NCBI GenBank assembly: GCA_027604685.1
Contig: JADHYX010000001.1
Span: 149,206 to 213,205, forward strand
Source of the DNA: Lobulomyces angularis
Lineage: Eukaryota > Chytridiomycota > Chytridiomycetes > Lobulomycetales > Lobulomycetaceae
Length of the DNA stretch: 64,000 bases
Direction: 5' to 3'
Below, one piece after another: positions 39,736 to 51,061 of this stretch (its first letter is position 1; every line of letters starts with the position of its first letter). Both the position numbers and the translations under genes were made by a program. A model generated the notes under the pieces. That model saw nothing but the letters and a program-made list of their open reading frames with translations, ran no database searches and had not been told where the DNA came from.

Positions 39736-41056
39736 TTAAATGGTAGTAATTTCCGGGATTTCAATAGTACTGAAATCTTTCTTTTCTGTATTGTCAAATT
39801 CAAAGCCACACCTTGTAAATCTCGATCTACGCTGTGAATTTTGATATTCACTGTGCTTCTTCGGCGTAGCAGCACTTGTCACTCCCCACTTTTTTGCTTC
39901 TTTTCTCTCTAGGTAATCATAAGTACTTAAATTGTAAATCCCTAAAAAAAGGAAAATCAAACTGTGAAAGTTTTGTGATGAACTTACACAGCTTACAATG
40001 AAAAACACACAGTGTAAGAAAACATACAGCTCCACCTGCATTAAGCACCGAAAATAATCCTGTTAATATCGCGATTGCAGTTGAGGAAAACGTTCTCGAG
40101 AAAAATTCACTTCCTAAGATATACATTATAAAAATAAGGGAGTAAAGAAATATATTAAAATTACGCAAAACATTAAAAACATCATTATAACGTAGATACA
40201 ACATTATAACGGACATAGAATAAGCAAACAGTCCAATATTTACTAAAAAACCGGTGAAGATGCTGATCAAAAAATACATGTAGTTTTTTGAGCCTATGCA
40301 ATTCGATAAGAACTGGCAATGATGCTACAAAGAACAATATATATAATTAATATACCAGATATTTAAAGAAGGCTGCATTTACATCAAATTCTGATACACA
40401 TTTATTGCAAGGTTTACAGTGTTTTGTTTTTTTATCAACAATAACCTGGCATATTCTACAAAATCCAGATTCATCAATAACTGGCTAATTTTAAAAATTA
40501 ACTTAATAATCAATATCTCTAATTAATTAAATTTACTTACAATTCCAACCTCTTTTATAAAACTAGCATTTCTTTTTACATTAGAATTTTTGACTTTTTG
40601 ATCAATAGGATCAACTAAAGGAGAGAGTTAAGTTAAGTAAACGTATTTTATGTTATACCGAGCATAGTAAGAAGTGTGGATATAATATTTAAGATTATTA
40701 TTGGGAAAAAGATGTAGTGTAGGAATGTTTTATTTTGCGTAAAAGGTAAAATTAAGAATATCAATCCTAAAATTGAAATGAAGCATAAAAGCCATGCTAA
40801 AAGCATAAAAAACTGTAAACTAAAATAGATGCATGAATCATGATGGTAATTAAATAAAAAATTATGAAAGTTTTTACGGTAATGAAAACCCATTTTTTCT
40901 GAACCAAAGATTTAATTTTTTAAAATCATCATTTGAATGAGTTTTAATATCATTTGATAAAATGCAGCAAGGAATTTTTAAAGGATGCATTGTAAAATTG
41001 CAATTTTTTACACCTAAACACGAAAAAAAATTAGCTATAAGAAAATAGTTCCTCAT
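39736..41056 (-). CDS. DHHC-type protein S-palmitoyltransferase
   Basis: Six exons (minus): 41056-40878, 40819-40659, 40614-40541, 40484-40383, 40324-39997, 39941-39736; 349 aa. Two TM segments lie before the cysteine-rich domain and two after it. The domain reads CRICQVIVDKKTKHCKPC, then CVSEFD | HHCQFLSNCIG, with an intron exactly between the Asp and the first His of the DHHC catalytic tetrad. STYDYL after the last TM is the TTxE-like motif of the family. These enzymes attach palmitate to cysteines of membrane proteins at the Golgi, ER or plasma membrane. The first exon is uncertain; an upstream ATG would need a different splice. The gene is convergent with FANCI, 89 bp between stops. Confidence 0.85.
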
Positions 41057-41377
41057 ACGTTTTAAGCAGCCCGCTACTTACAATATTAACATATTGATGA
41101 TGATTTAATAATAAATGTAAGTTTTGTGTTGCTGTTAATTCAATATAGAACTACACTTGTCCCCCTCATTGTTAGTAATAAAATGCACACAGAAAAATTC
41201 AAATAATTTAGCTTTGGTAATTGTAATTAATCAAATTTAATGGAACAATTTAATATTTTTTATAAAAATTTAGTAAATAAAAATTTATAGTTAGGTCTAT
41301 ATATAGAAAGAAAATTTTATTTGTAGTAAAAATCAGTAAGAACACTTTGGATATATATGGGTAAGTTTAGAGCTAAA

Positions 41378-43780
41378 CTATATAGATAAGTTAAGATTTC
41401 CTACACTAAACCATCGATTAAAATCCAATCTAGTCAATAGTAGCTCCAAATAATTACTAATTTCGCCATCTTTCGCACCATCGAAAATTCTAAATAATGA
41501 ATCACTTATCTCTTGAAATTCCTTTTTTATTAAAAAATTACATATATTACAATTTTTCAATAACAAACCACGGCAAGCATTTTTGGATCATCCCTACCAC
41601 TATAATACTCTCCTATATGGTTTTCTTCTAACTTAAAATTAATCAAAGTTGTAAATTCATCACATATAGTAAACATTTTCATAATTTTTAGATTTATTTT
41701 GTTTTCCTTTTTTTCCTCCTTTTCTAAAAATAAACCTTTCATAATTGAGTCCAGTATGATGTCTTTTAACTGAACAGCACTTTCAAAATCTTTTTTGTTT
41801 ACTCTTTTCTTCCCATCGGGTAGATCCACTTCAAAAAACAGTTGATATAACTTTTGAAAATTTGACTCCAACACATCTACCTTTTAGATGAAAATATAAT
41901 TAGAAATTTTGTATACTATTTTTATTTTTACTTGAATGAACGACCAAAGATTTTCTAAAAAGTACAATATGAGATTTCTGCAAAAAAAATAATCTTTTGG
42001 TTCTCCTTTAAAAGAATCTAAGTGTAGCAAATAGGATTTGTTTCTGCTTTTATTAAAACACTGGTTTAACAAAAACCAATTTTTTTGCAAATCTAAGCAG
42101 CATTTTTTTAATTTCAACAAAAAACTGAAAGCCTTGTTGAATCTAGATTGGAATTATAAAAATTAACAAAAAAAATCTAGCTGTCAAGCTCACATTTTTA
42201 TATCATTTTTTGAAAAAATAATATCTAGTGGCCATATCAAGCGGTAATCTACATAAACCAAAATGTCATTATCAAATATGTTTCCAGCTTCCAAAATTTA
42301 AATGAATTTAAAGTTAATTTTTTGGAAAATCAAACACTCCAAATGAGTTTTCTTACATTTTCCCGCAAATTTGAAAAAAAATTTTGAAAATTTTTTGTCA
42401 TCATCATAAAATTTTCGAACAGACTTTCTAAAGCACAGATTTAAATCTTAAAAAAATAAGTTAATTAAATACAGTCTTTAACGCGTAAATGTACCATATT
42501 CTGTAGACTTTGAAAAGTTTTTTAATGCATTTGACTGACTTTCTTCGTATTCCGATATAAATTCCTGAAAAACTTGCCCTTCGCCTAGCAAAAAAATGGA
42601 TCGAAAATCCTATTATTCACAAGTTAATATTAATAAAATAGTGCTTTCACATTTAAATTCTCAGATAAATCATTGTCAACTACAAAATTCCACAATTCAT
42701 TGGAAACGAAATCCTTCCAATTTTGCACAGATAATTCAAATTTGCGGTTGTCCCATTCAAAGTTTGTAGCGGCATTTGGTAACGTTCTCACCAGTTGATC
42801 AAGGATGTCGTTTAAAATAACTTTGTCCAATACTAACAATTAAAAATAAATATCATTATCCATAAAATTTTACTGAGTTCTTGCTTTTTTTCCATAGTTG
42901 TAACAGCTTTACCGGCAAATAGGATCTGCTCACAGGTATGTACCATAATGTATTTTGGAATGTAGCTAAAATCTATAAAAAATTCATTTTTCCATTTTAA
43001 GCTTCTTGAAACGTCCCCTGTTATAATACTAATTAATGTGTTTACTGTTTTAGCATACCTTCACTGTAAGAACTTTTCACTACAAAAAATTCTTGGTGAG
43101 GATCTTGCAGTACCCCATAAAACATCCAGTAAATAATTTGTTTATAAAAAATCTGCAGTATATCGTAATGGATCCTTAAATTTTCTAAAATAAATTTTTT
43201 CTGATAATTCCTTACTTTCTCATTGTATCTTGTATAATGGGTATTCCAGTTTGAGATAAAGTATGCATTAAATTCAGCAATTTTGAGCCAAAATATTCTT
43301 TTTTATCGTTTTTAATAAATTCTAATAATTCATTTAATGCGGGAAATATGACAAAGTACTTTTTTTGAAGTTGAAATTAATAATAATAATACCATGAAAA
43401 TATTTACTTTTTCAAAAGTAAAAAGTAGAGTGGTTAAAGATGTTTTGCCGAAATTGGTTTCTGAATCTAGTGGATCTAAAATCTGTTTTTTATTGCATGA
43501 GCGAAATTTGCAAAGTTTAAAAATTTAACATTACTTTTTTTTCGAATTTAATAATTAACGTATTGTATTCATTCAAAATTTCATTTATAGATTCCAGTAA
43601 TGCTTTGTAATAGATACCAGCTGGATTACCACCCACCTGACTTTTCAACTGAGAATACAGTAAACCTAAATCGTTCAACTTGGATAAAATTTCAATTTGA
43701 GATGCATTTAGATTGGTATTTTTAAAAATAATGTCATCACAATGAAATCCAGATAATGAAAATAAAACTTGATGAAGCAT
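41378..43780 (-). CDS. Gamma-tubulin complex component 4 (GCP4) homologue
   Basis: Twelve exons (minus): 43780-43535, 43482-43408, 43358-43216, 43174-43059, 43017-42874, 42832-42651, 42609-42495, 42446-42357, 42287-42194, 42142-41932, 41880-41569, 41521-41378; 623 aa, close to the usual GCP4 size of about 670. Seen: N-terminal MLHQVLFSLSGFH; YGVLQDPHQEFFV; FLLGEGQVFQEFI (the GRIP1/GRIP2 linker motif); YVDYRLIWPLDIIFS; and LWSFIQVDVLESNFQKL (GRIP2). GCP4 is the short core subunit of the gamma-tubulin ring complex that templates microtubules. Its ATG is 38 bp from that of the divergent amidohydrolase gene. GCP5/6 are less likely because the protein is short. Confidence 0.88.
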
Positions 43781-43818
43781 TTTCGGTTAATTTTTTTGCA
43801 GGGGTTTTAATTAGAGGA
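43781..43818. promoter_or_regulatory. Very short divergent promoter (GCP4 / amidohydrolase)
   Basis: Only 38 bp separate the two start codons. 5'UTRs of the two transcripts must therefore overlap each other or each other's coding region, unless an in-frame upstream ATG for the amidohydrolase at 43756 is used, which would lie inside GCP4 exon 1. Confidence 0.5.
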
Positions 43819-46134
43819 ATGATTAAAAGAAACAAAAAAGAAACTAACAGTACAATTGATATAAAGGATACTTATGACTCAAAGAATTTATCTCGGATCA
43901 ACCTAAGCAAAAGCTTTTTTCAAAAGCAGCACTTATTTCTGGTGAATACTAAAACCACTTGTTACATTATTTAACCATTTTTATTAACAAACTTAACTTC
44001 ACCAAAAAAAAAATATTTTTAGATTTTAAGTGCTGCTTTTTTTATCTATTTTGCATTTTCATATTACCTTGCTTTAAAATCAAAAAATTATTTTGTTATA
44101 AAAAATGCTAAAGTTTATACAATGAACAAGAAGAACTCCTTAATTTCTACCTTTGTTGTGAAGGATGATAAATTTATTATAGACACTGACGACTTTAACG
44201 AAAACTTAAAAAATCATCCAAATGCTGAGGTCATTGACGCAAAAAATAAATTGATTACACCAGGTATAAACTAAATCTTTTTTGCAGTAAAATTTAATCA
44301 TTTTAACAGGACTAATTGATTCCCACGGCGTAGTTAATTAAATGCTTTAATATATAATTTACATTTCCTTTTTTTAATGACTAATAGCATAGTCTTTTCC
44401 TTGGAGAACAGCTTTTAAAGTGTAACTTAAAAGGATCCAAGTCAGTTTTTGAAATCAGATCAAAACTACTTGTTCATTTACAGCAAGAAAAACTAAATAA
44501 AAATCAATGGATTTATGGCATTGGATGGGACCAAACTTTGTGGTCAACAGAATTTCCAACCTTTCATGACTTAGAATCGGAATTATTGTCACAGTTTCCG
44601 ATAATATTGACTAGAATTGACTATCATTGTTACTGGTTAAATAGGAAAGCTATTGAATTTGTAAAGCCTTATTTACCTACTGATCTTAAGGTAGAAGGGG
44701 GAGAGATACTTCTGGTAAATGGCAATATTTCTGGTATTTTTCTTGATAATGCTATGTCATTTGTTGGTTAGTAAATTTTGAAAGTAAAATTATTAATATT
44801 TTAAGATCTGGCAAAACCGTTAATTACAGAAGCGGAAATTCTCAAAGCATTTAAATTGGCGAATGATGAGCTATTAAGATATGGGGTAACATCGATGCAT
44901 GATGCTGGACTACGTCCGAGTGAGATTAATATATTAAAAAAGTAATTTTTATTTGATTTGTTTTTTTTTTTTTTTTTAATTAATCATTTGAATGAAGGGC
45001 AGTGGATCTAAAATATTTTAAAGTCAAAAACTATGTCATGATTAATTGCTTCGATATGCTTAAACTATGCGATGAAGAGGTGGATAAGGATGTTTTGTAC
45101 TTTACAAATAACAATAATATTTACAAAAATTTGATTTCAGTAAGAAGCGTAAAATTGTTTTTAGATGGTGCACTTGGAAGTTGGGGGGCTAAATTATTAG
45201 CACCATATTCCGGTAAATATAAGTTGTCTATCACAGACAAAATGATTCAATTAATGTTTTTGAAAGATGATACCAGCAAAAATGGCTTTTTAAGAATTCC
45301 AGAAAAAGAGCTGCCAGATATCGTTCGCAAATGGTCGTTGAAAGGTTATCAAGTGAACATTCATGCAATTGGTACTTAAATTTGCTTTCTTTAACGTTAA
45401 ACTTTTAAAATTTTATACGTAGGTGACGAAGCAAACAAAATTGCCTTAGATGCCATGGAACAATCCTACATGTCAGATAATTTTAAGAATGACAAACGGT
45501 TTAGAATTGAGCATGCTCAAATATTGGTAATTTCTACTTCACCGTTGATTAAAATTGACCTACATCTTTTTAGCGTTTAACAGATATAGGCAGATTTAAA
45601 AATATGAGCATCATTGCCTCAATGCAGCCAACTCATGCTACTTCTGATATGAAATATGCAGAAAAACGATTAGGTCCACAAAGAATTCTTGGGGCATATG
45701 CATGGAAAACTTTAATTAATGCAGGTGTGACCTTAGCTTTATCAAGTGACTTCCCAGTTGAGCCAGTAAACCCACTGCAAGGCATTTACAGCGCTGTTAC
45801 AAGAAAGGATAAATTTGGAGATTCTGTATCAATCAAATTCTTGTCTAAAATTTATTAATTGTATTTTTTGTATTGTTTTAAGCCTCACGGAAAAAATGGT
45901 TGGTATCCTAATGAAAAATTAAGCATAACAGAAAGTTTAAAGGGATTTACCATCAATGGTGCATTTTCTTCATTTCAAGAAAACTTGGTTGGGAGTATAG
46001 AGAATGGTAAATTTGCGGATTTTGTTATCTTTGATAAAGATTTTATCAATTATGAAGGGGAACTAGATATATTGAAATCAAAAGTACTATCTACAGTTGT
46101 TAATGGAGAGTTGGTGTTTGGAAGCTTTCCTTAA
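43819..46134 (+). CDS. Membrane-anchored amidohydrolase (YtcJ-like, amidohydrolase family 3)
   Basis: Nine exons: 43819-43941, 44023-44263, 44310-44329, 44388-44766, 44806-44941, 44998-45371, 45423-45526, 45574-45825, 45883-46134; 626 aa. One TM near the N-terminus (LSAAFFIYFAFSYYLAL) follows a Lys-rich segment. The enzyme part shows GLIDSHGHS (HxH-type metal site, encoded in part by a 20-nt exon), GVTSMHDAG, VKLFLDGALGSW, VNIHAIGDEA, FRIEHAQ and LALSSDFPVEP, the order seen in YtcJ/LAF3 proteins. It is a metal-dependent hydrolase of unknown substrate, probably on the ER or secretory membrane. Confidence 0.88.
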
Positions 46135-46204
46135 ATTTTTTATTCCAAAAATTGATAGTTGCATTTCACCCACAAAAATTTTAGATATTTTATTAGAGAA
46201 TCAG

Positions 46205-46231
46205 TAGTGCTTGGGCATTATCTTTTTGAAC
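46205..46231 (+). repeat. Left terminal inverted repeat of the Fanzor element
   Basis: 27 bp reading TAGTGCTTGGGCATTATC then TTTTTGAAC. It is the inverted partner of 48166-48192 with one C/T mismatch. It lies 86 bp beyond the Fanzor stop codon, so it is the 3' end relative to that gene. Confidence 0.9.
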
Positions 46232-46317
46232 AATAATATTCAAAAAAATAACACAACAAACACCAACATATATTTAAATATAAACATAGTGAAAACTATG
46301 TTGAAAAACTATCTATA

Positions 46318-48094
46318 TTATGTACAAAGATATTTTGGTCTGCAACCATCTATTATATAACTTTCCACCACCGATCTTATATTCATGGTTGCAACATCAT
46401 CTCTGTTCCATAATCTTTTTTTTCCATTAGGCAGTTGACAAATTTCACTTTTGCAGTGTACTTTTTCAATTTTTTTAATCCAAGGTCTAGGAGATTCTCT
46501 ATATTTAAATGTCACTAATGATCTTTTTTTACATACTGGGCAAATTGAAGATGTCAAAAATTCATTACATAAAAATACATCAAAACCACTTTCTTAAACA
46601 TTTCTCGAAATCCCTTACCTTTTGTTGGAACTTGATGCTTCATGCTTGTTTTTGATCAATCCCCAATAATAATTGTTGTATTTTTTTCTTCTCCAAACGT
46701 TTTTTTTACATTTTTTATAAATTTACTTTCTGATTTTTGAGTATTGATAAAGGTCTTTAATTTAAATTTCCTGAAAATTAATTGCTTATAAAATTCTACA
46801 CTATGGTAAAACTTAATAAAAAATCTTCCATGTGGTCATTCCATTTTGTTTTATCCAATGTTTTTTTTGTTAATTCATAATTCACAACTTCTTCAGTAGC
46901 AACTTCATATCTTTCTCGAATTTTTCGATAATGTTTTAACCCACTTTCTTTCCTACGCTGCATTTGAGTGTATCTTAATTTCTTAACATTACCTCCAAGA
47001 CAGTACAACAGGTCTCTTTTATTAGGATCAATATAAACTTTATTAAAATGTAAATCTTCGAGGTTATCTTGAAAGTACTCAGATTTTTCTGGTATTTTTC
47101 TCTTTTTAACTCGTGGTAAACTTTCTTTTTGTTTAGGTTTAGGTGAAGATAGTAAAACACAAATTGAAACACCATCCGTCCTAACCATTCCATTATAACT
47201 CATATTGTTTCTAGATTTAAAAGCTTTCGCATTAGTTTTGAAAACCGTATCCCATACTGTTTCTTTTAACGATTTAACACTGTTTTCTTTTGTTCTAGGT
47301 AAATTTAAAATGTTTTCCATTAATATTTTTGTGTCAATAATAATATGTCTAGGAATTGATGATGTTGACAATGGAATAAAGTTAAATAATTTCAAATCAT
47401 ATTTTTGGTATAATTCACATATTTTGAAATAAGATTCCAAGTATTTTTCTGTTCGTGCAACTATATCGTTAGCCAATCCATTAATATGAATGTCTGTGGG
47501 TAACAAATCTTTTATTTCATTTGCAATTTACAAATCGTACATCTGTGTTATTTCAACATTTTCTTTACCAAAAATGTAATCTTGTACTTTTCTATTACGT
47601 TTTTGTAAAATTTTAATACTTTAGACATTCCTTTAAATTTCAATTTTTTTATTATCATTGTAGAAGTAAATTTTTTAACTTTTTGAATAAAATGCTCTTG
47701 AACATTAACTAGGTGATTTGTACAAAACATTTTTGAAGCATATATAGCTATTTGTTGAACATTTTTATTTCTTGATTATCGTATGATGTTATTTTTTTAT
47801 ATTTGAGAATATAAGATAAAAATCGATGTATAACAGACATTCTTTCTTCTTTAATTCTATTACTGATGGTGTGGTTGTTTAGTGAAGAAAAATTACTTGG
47901 AAATCTTTTTCAGCTATGATATCTTTGTTGGTATGATTGGAATTGAGTATATACCACTTAATAAAATGAGTAGTATGTACAGTTAATCTATTATCCTTAA
48001 AAATCAATGTTTCAATATTTTTCAAATGCGTTTCATCTCCTTTGAAAACTTTACTAAAATTAGTTTTATTTGTTGAATGTTTTTGTTGCATCAT
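46318..48094 (-). pseudogene. Fanzor (eukaryotic TnpB-like RNA-guided nuclease), degraded
   Basis: Minus strand. Recognisable blocks: RuvC-I VYIDPNKRDLLYCLGG (about 47037-46990); the Fanzor-type segment IIIGD-stop-SKTSMKHQ with a TGA at 46659-46657 where Trp is usual; RuvC-II with NEFLTSSICPVC (about 46576-46541), which doubles as the first zinc pair; HCKSEIC; and RuvC-III LWNRDDVATMNI (about 46415-46380), followed by the stop at 46318. Frameshifts lie near 46810 and near 46600, and further stops occur near 47530 and upstream. The catalytic D, E and D are still readable, but the frame is not intact, so this copy is probably dead. An N-terminal fragment remains at 48094-47879. In the family, the protein binds an omega-RNA transcribed from the element end and cuts DNA at a guide match. 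Confidence 0.87.
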
Positions 48095-48165
48095 TTTAAA
48101 TTTTGAATTTTTTTTTGAATTAATTACTCTTTGTAAAATTTAAATTTTTGGACACAAAAATTTAT

Positions 48166-48192
48166 GTTCAAAAAAATAATGCCCAAGCACTA
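48166..48192 (-). repeat. Right terminal inverted repeat of the Fanzor element
   Basis: 27 bp; its reverse complement begins TAGTGCTTGGGCATTATT. Pairs with 46205-46231. Confidence 0.9.
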
Positions 48193-48336
48193 TACAAACA
48201 TAAGAATGATTTGTCGACAAATTAATGAAAGCAAGAAAGTACAAAAAATTATTAATATTATATTTGCTTATTATATACACTAATAACTGCAGCTATATAC
48301 AGCAGAAAATTCAAATATAATTTTCAAACAACTTGC

Positions 48337-48663
48337 TCAATTTCCAACTTGTGCCCAATCAGGGCCATTATGATCACTTAAATCTGAAACCGAATTGGCA
48401 GCAGGACCTAAACAAATTGCAAAATTTCTTGACTGGCAGCCAATAGAAAAGGCAGAGTTCACACTCAATATTGAAGCGAAGCTGTTAATTGATAACATTG
48501 AAAATGCTGCGTTGATTGAAAGTAGAGAAATGATGGTGTTTAAAGCTAGCAAACTGAAGATTGTGTTAAAAGAAAAGAATCCGCCATATGAATTAGTTGA
48601 TTTCCAACTGTGTCTACTGTTTGATCCAAACCAGCCTCCTGTTCGTTTTGTTCCTCTGTCCAT
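48337..48663 (-). CDS. Small protein with FSxLSIN repeats
   Basis: Single exon as modelled, 108 aa. After a basic/Trp-containing start (MDRGTKRTGGWFGSNS), residues about 33-83 contain five tandem units of about 11: NTIFSLLALNT, NTIISLLSINA, NAAFSMLSINS, NSFASILSVNS, NSAFSIGCQSRN. The periodic FSxLSxN pattern suggests a stacked solenoid or amyloid-like beta structure. From memory, similar short FSILSVNSAFSI-type proteins occur in several early fungi and oomycetes without known function. The overlapping plus-strand frame is a shadow. An upstream exon is possible because the first exon lacks a signal peptide. Confidence 0.6.
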   Translation of the reverse strand: MDRGTKRTGGWFGSNSRHSWKSTNSYGGFFSFNTIFSLLALNTIISLLSINAAFSMLSINSFASILSVNSAFSIGCQSRNFAICLGPAANSVSDLSDHNGPDWAQVGN

Positions 48664-49139
48664 TTTTTATTTTTTATTGCTTTTTTGTATTAATTGATTT
48701 GTATTGAAAGTTAAGCATAACAGAAGTAGAAAGTTGTGCTTTTATATCATCATTAAATCTTCTTTTTTTCTTTGCAGTGTCCATGGAGGTGTACCAAGGA
48801 CGTTTGAAGAATTTTTGTTTCAAAGAAAAATTCGTTTTTGTAAATTGAGAAATTTTTCGAAGTTTCAAATTTAATGAGTCTAATTATCTGATTATAATAC
48901 AAAAGTAATAAACTATGTATGTACAATATATGTAATTTATATGATTCTATGATAATTCTGATCAGTAATTTTTAAGAAATATTATTAGTTTAATTAACAT
49001 ACAATTACTATCTACGTTGCATTTCTCTCTTGCCACCTCAAAAAAATTATAACTTCTCAAACAACAAACAGTTTTAAATAAATACGATTTTATTGAATTA
49101 TAAATACAAAATATAGTACAAAAATTATACACTAAACTA
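48664..49139. other. Intergenic region
   Basis: 3' flank of the amino acid permease and 5' flank of the repeat protein. A minus-strand frame at 48868-48677 is open (basic, no motif) and could be an upstream exon of the FSxLSIN gene; unsupported. Confidence 0.35.
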
Positions 49140-51061
49140 TTAAGCTAAAAAATTAATCATTTTCGCAAAACCAGTTTTTGGTTTTTCTTCAAAAATTCCC
49201 ATTTCTTTAGCATGAATATTAATGTTACCGGTATCGAGATCCACATCCATTAACGGAACAACCTTAGTCTTTTTGACCAGCTTCCATCCAATAAATATAA
49301 TCAAATATACAGGTAAAGTAATGAAACTTCCCAAGAAAGATTTTAGGGAAAATGTTCCATCATCATCAATTGCACCTAAAATTGGATTTAAAATCACTAC
49401 TGCTCCAGTAAAAAATAATCCAAAGTAACACCCATAAGGAAAGAACAATGCCCTATATGGCAGGTCTTGCAATCGGTAGCCTTGGGCTTTGTATGCTTTG
49501 CGAAATCTTAGGTGTGTCAAGTTAATCATCCACCATGTAACTATGATTGTTGAGCCGGAAACATTAATTAACCAGTTAAAAACTACACCATCTCCAAATA
49601 ATGAACCAGAGAAAGCCTTATAATGTAACAAAAAATAAAATAAAATACACAGATCAGAAGTGAATCGAAAAAGATAGTAGTTACTTACAATACAACCAAT
49701 TAAAACAGTAAGTGCCACTGATAAATATGGAACTCCATTCTTTGAAGTTTTTGCAAATATTGCTGGAGCGCGATCCTCTTGGGCTAATGCCATTAACGAT
49801 CTTGCACTAGCATAAATAGAGGAATTTGCAGTGGATATAACAGCAACCAAGCAGATAGCATTCATAAAATCTTCCACTCCAGGAATCTTTGCAGCGCTCA
49901 AAGCAAAAACGAAAGGAGACTTTGATATTTTATCTTCACTTTGAAATTTATCAAAAGTTGCAGGTAGTAATAGACCAATTAAAAATACGGAAATTATGTA
50001 AAAAATCATAATCCTCCAAAAGGTACCATTAATTGCTCTAGGAACTGCTTTCCTTGGGTTTTTAGCTTCACCAGCAGTAATTCCTACAATTTCGGTACCT
50101 CCAAATGAAAAGCATGCACCAATCATGGCAACTAAGATTTTAAGTGTTAAAATAAAAGAAACTTTAATAATACCAATAATATTTTTCAATGCAAGTCCAG
50201 CTGGAGCGCCAAGAAATGGGCCTCCCGCGTCAGCAGTTAGATTTAATGGTGGGTTTAATTTTAGACCTTGCTCCATCGTTAAATTGTACATGAAGGTACC
50301 TCCGATTCCTTTACCTAAAGCGATAAATCCAGCGACAATGAAAAAAACAATTGCTAAAATTTTAACTATTGACAACCTAAAAAATTGTTATTTGTATCAA
50401 ATTTTTTTGAAACAATAGAAAAATACCAATATTCTACTTCCCCAAATCCATCAACAGCAAAGCAGTTTACTAACACTAATACTGCTAGTAGGATAGCCAT
50501 AAGTGCATATTGATTTACATTAGGAAGCCACCGATTTAAGAATGATGCTGCTGCTTGTAGCTCTAAGGGGAGTGTCTAAAAAGAAAACAACAAAAATGCG
50601 ATTAAATTTCTTTATTTTTTACTTACAATAACCCAACTAAAAAAGTAATTCCATCCGGATGTAAAACCTAAAGCAGGATCAACGAATCGGGAAGCATAAC
50701 TGTTAAATGAACCAGATATTGGTATTAATGTTGCCTAAAATACTATAAAAATTTTTTTAATAGAAATTGTAAAAAATACCATTTCACCCAAACTACAGAC
50801 CACAAAAAATACAGCAGTACCAGAAATAAAATATGCCAATAATAAACCGAGGGCGCCAACAGTTGACATTAGTGCACCTTTAAACTGTTAAATACTCCGG
50901 GACCTTCTTGTTTTATAGTTACCAGAATTTAAAAATAAACCAGTACCGATAGTTCCTCCAATAGCTATCATCGTTAAATGTCTGCCTTCTAGTTTTCTTT
51001 CAGTTCCTTCATGTTGATCGTGATTATTGTTGGAATGTGTAATATCATCAGTTTTTTCCAT
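49140..51061 (-). CDS. Amino acid permease, fungal YAT/AAP family (APC superfamily)
   Basis: Six exons (minus): 51061-50923, 50877-50780, 50734-50627, 50575-50427, 50376-49689, 49616-49140; 552 aa. Seen: HLTMIAIGGTIGTGLFLNSG (TM1 unwound region), LIPISGSFNSYASRFVDPA, GWNYFFSWVI, GFGEVEYW, FSFGGTEIVGITAGEAKNPR, SIYASARSLMALAQED, FNWLINVSGS, and a C-terminal block ending with a Lys-rich tail. This is the typical fungal general-permease layout: a plasma-membrane amino acid/proton symporter with 12 TM. The last intron (49617-49688) is a multiple of three with no stop, so retention would add 24 residues; removal gives the normal TM spacing. Specificity is unknown. Confidence 0.93.

Larger units (their letters stand above)
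46205..48192 (-). mobile_element. TIR transposable element (~2.0 kb) carrying a Fanzor gene
   Basis: Bounded by 27-bp terminal inverted repeats that begin TAGTGCTTGGGCATTAT and differ at one base. TA stands at both extremities, consistent with a TA target duplication. The only coding matter inside is a degraded Fanzor on the minus strand. No transposase frame is present, so this is a non-autonomous copy. Fanzors are known to ride in several eukaryotic DNA-transposon classes (Tc1/mariner, IS4EU, Helitron, Sola and others). TA ends fit Tc1/mariner-like mobility, but the class is not proven. Confidence 0.85.

Noticed and set aside
41057..41100. Upstream ATG (41092 region) as first exon of the DHHC gene
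   Set aside because: Its GTAAGT donor is in the wrong phase for either acceptor found; the ATG at 41056 was kept with reservation.
46318..46557. Fanzor C-terminal frame as an independent zinc-finger gene
   Set aside because: RuvC-II and RuvC-III residues and its position in the TIR element show it is the end of a larger broken gene.
48395..48697. Plus-strand open frame of 100 codons over the FSxLSIN gene
   Set aside because: The minus strand has the regular repeat; the plus frame is its mirror and has no motif.
49617..49688. 24 extra residues in the amino acid permease
   Set aside because: In-frame and stop-free, but it has GTAAGT...AAG borders and would lengthen a loop between TM segments unlike family members.
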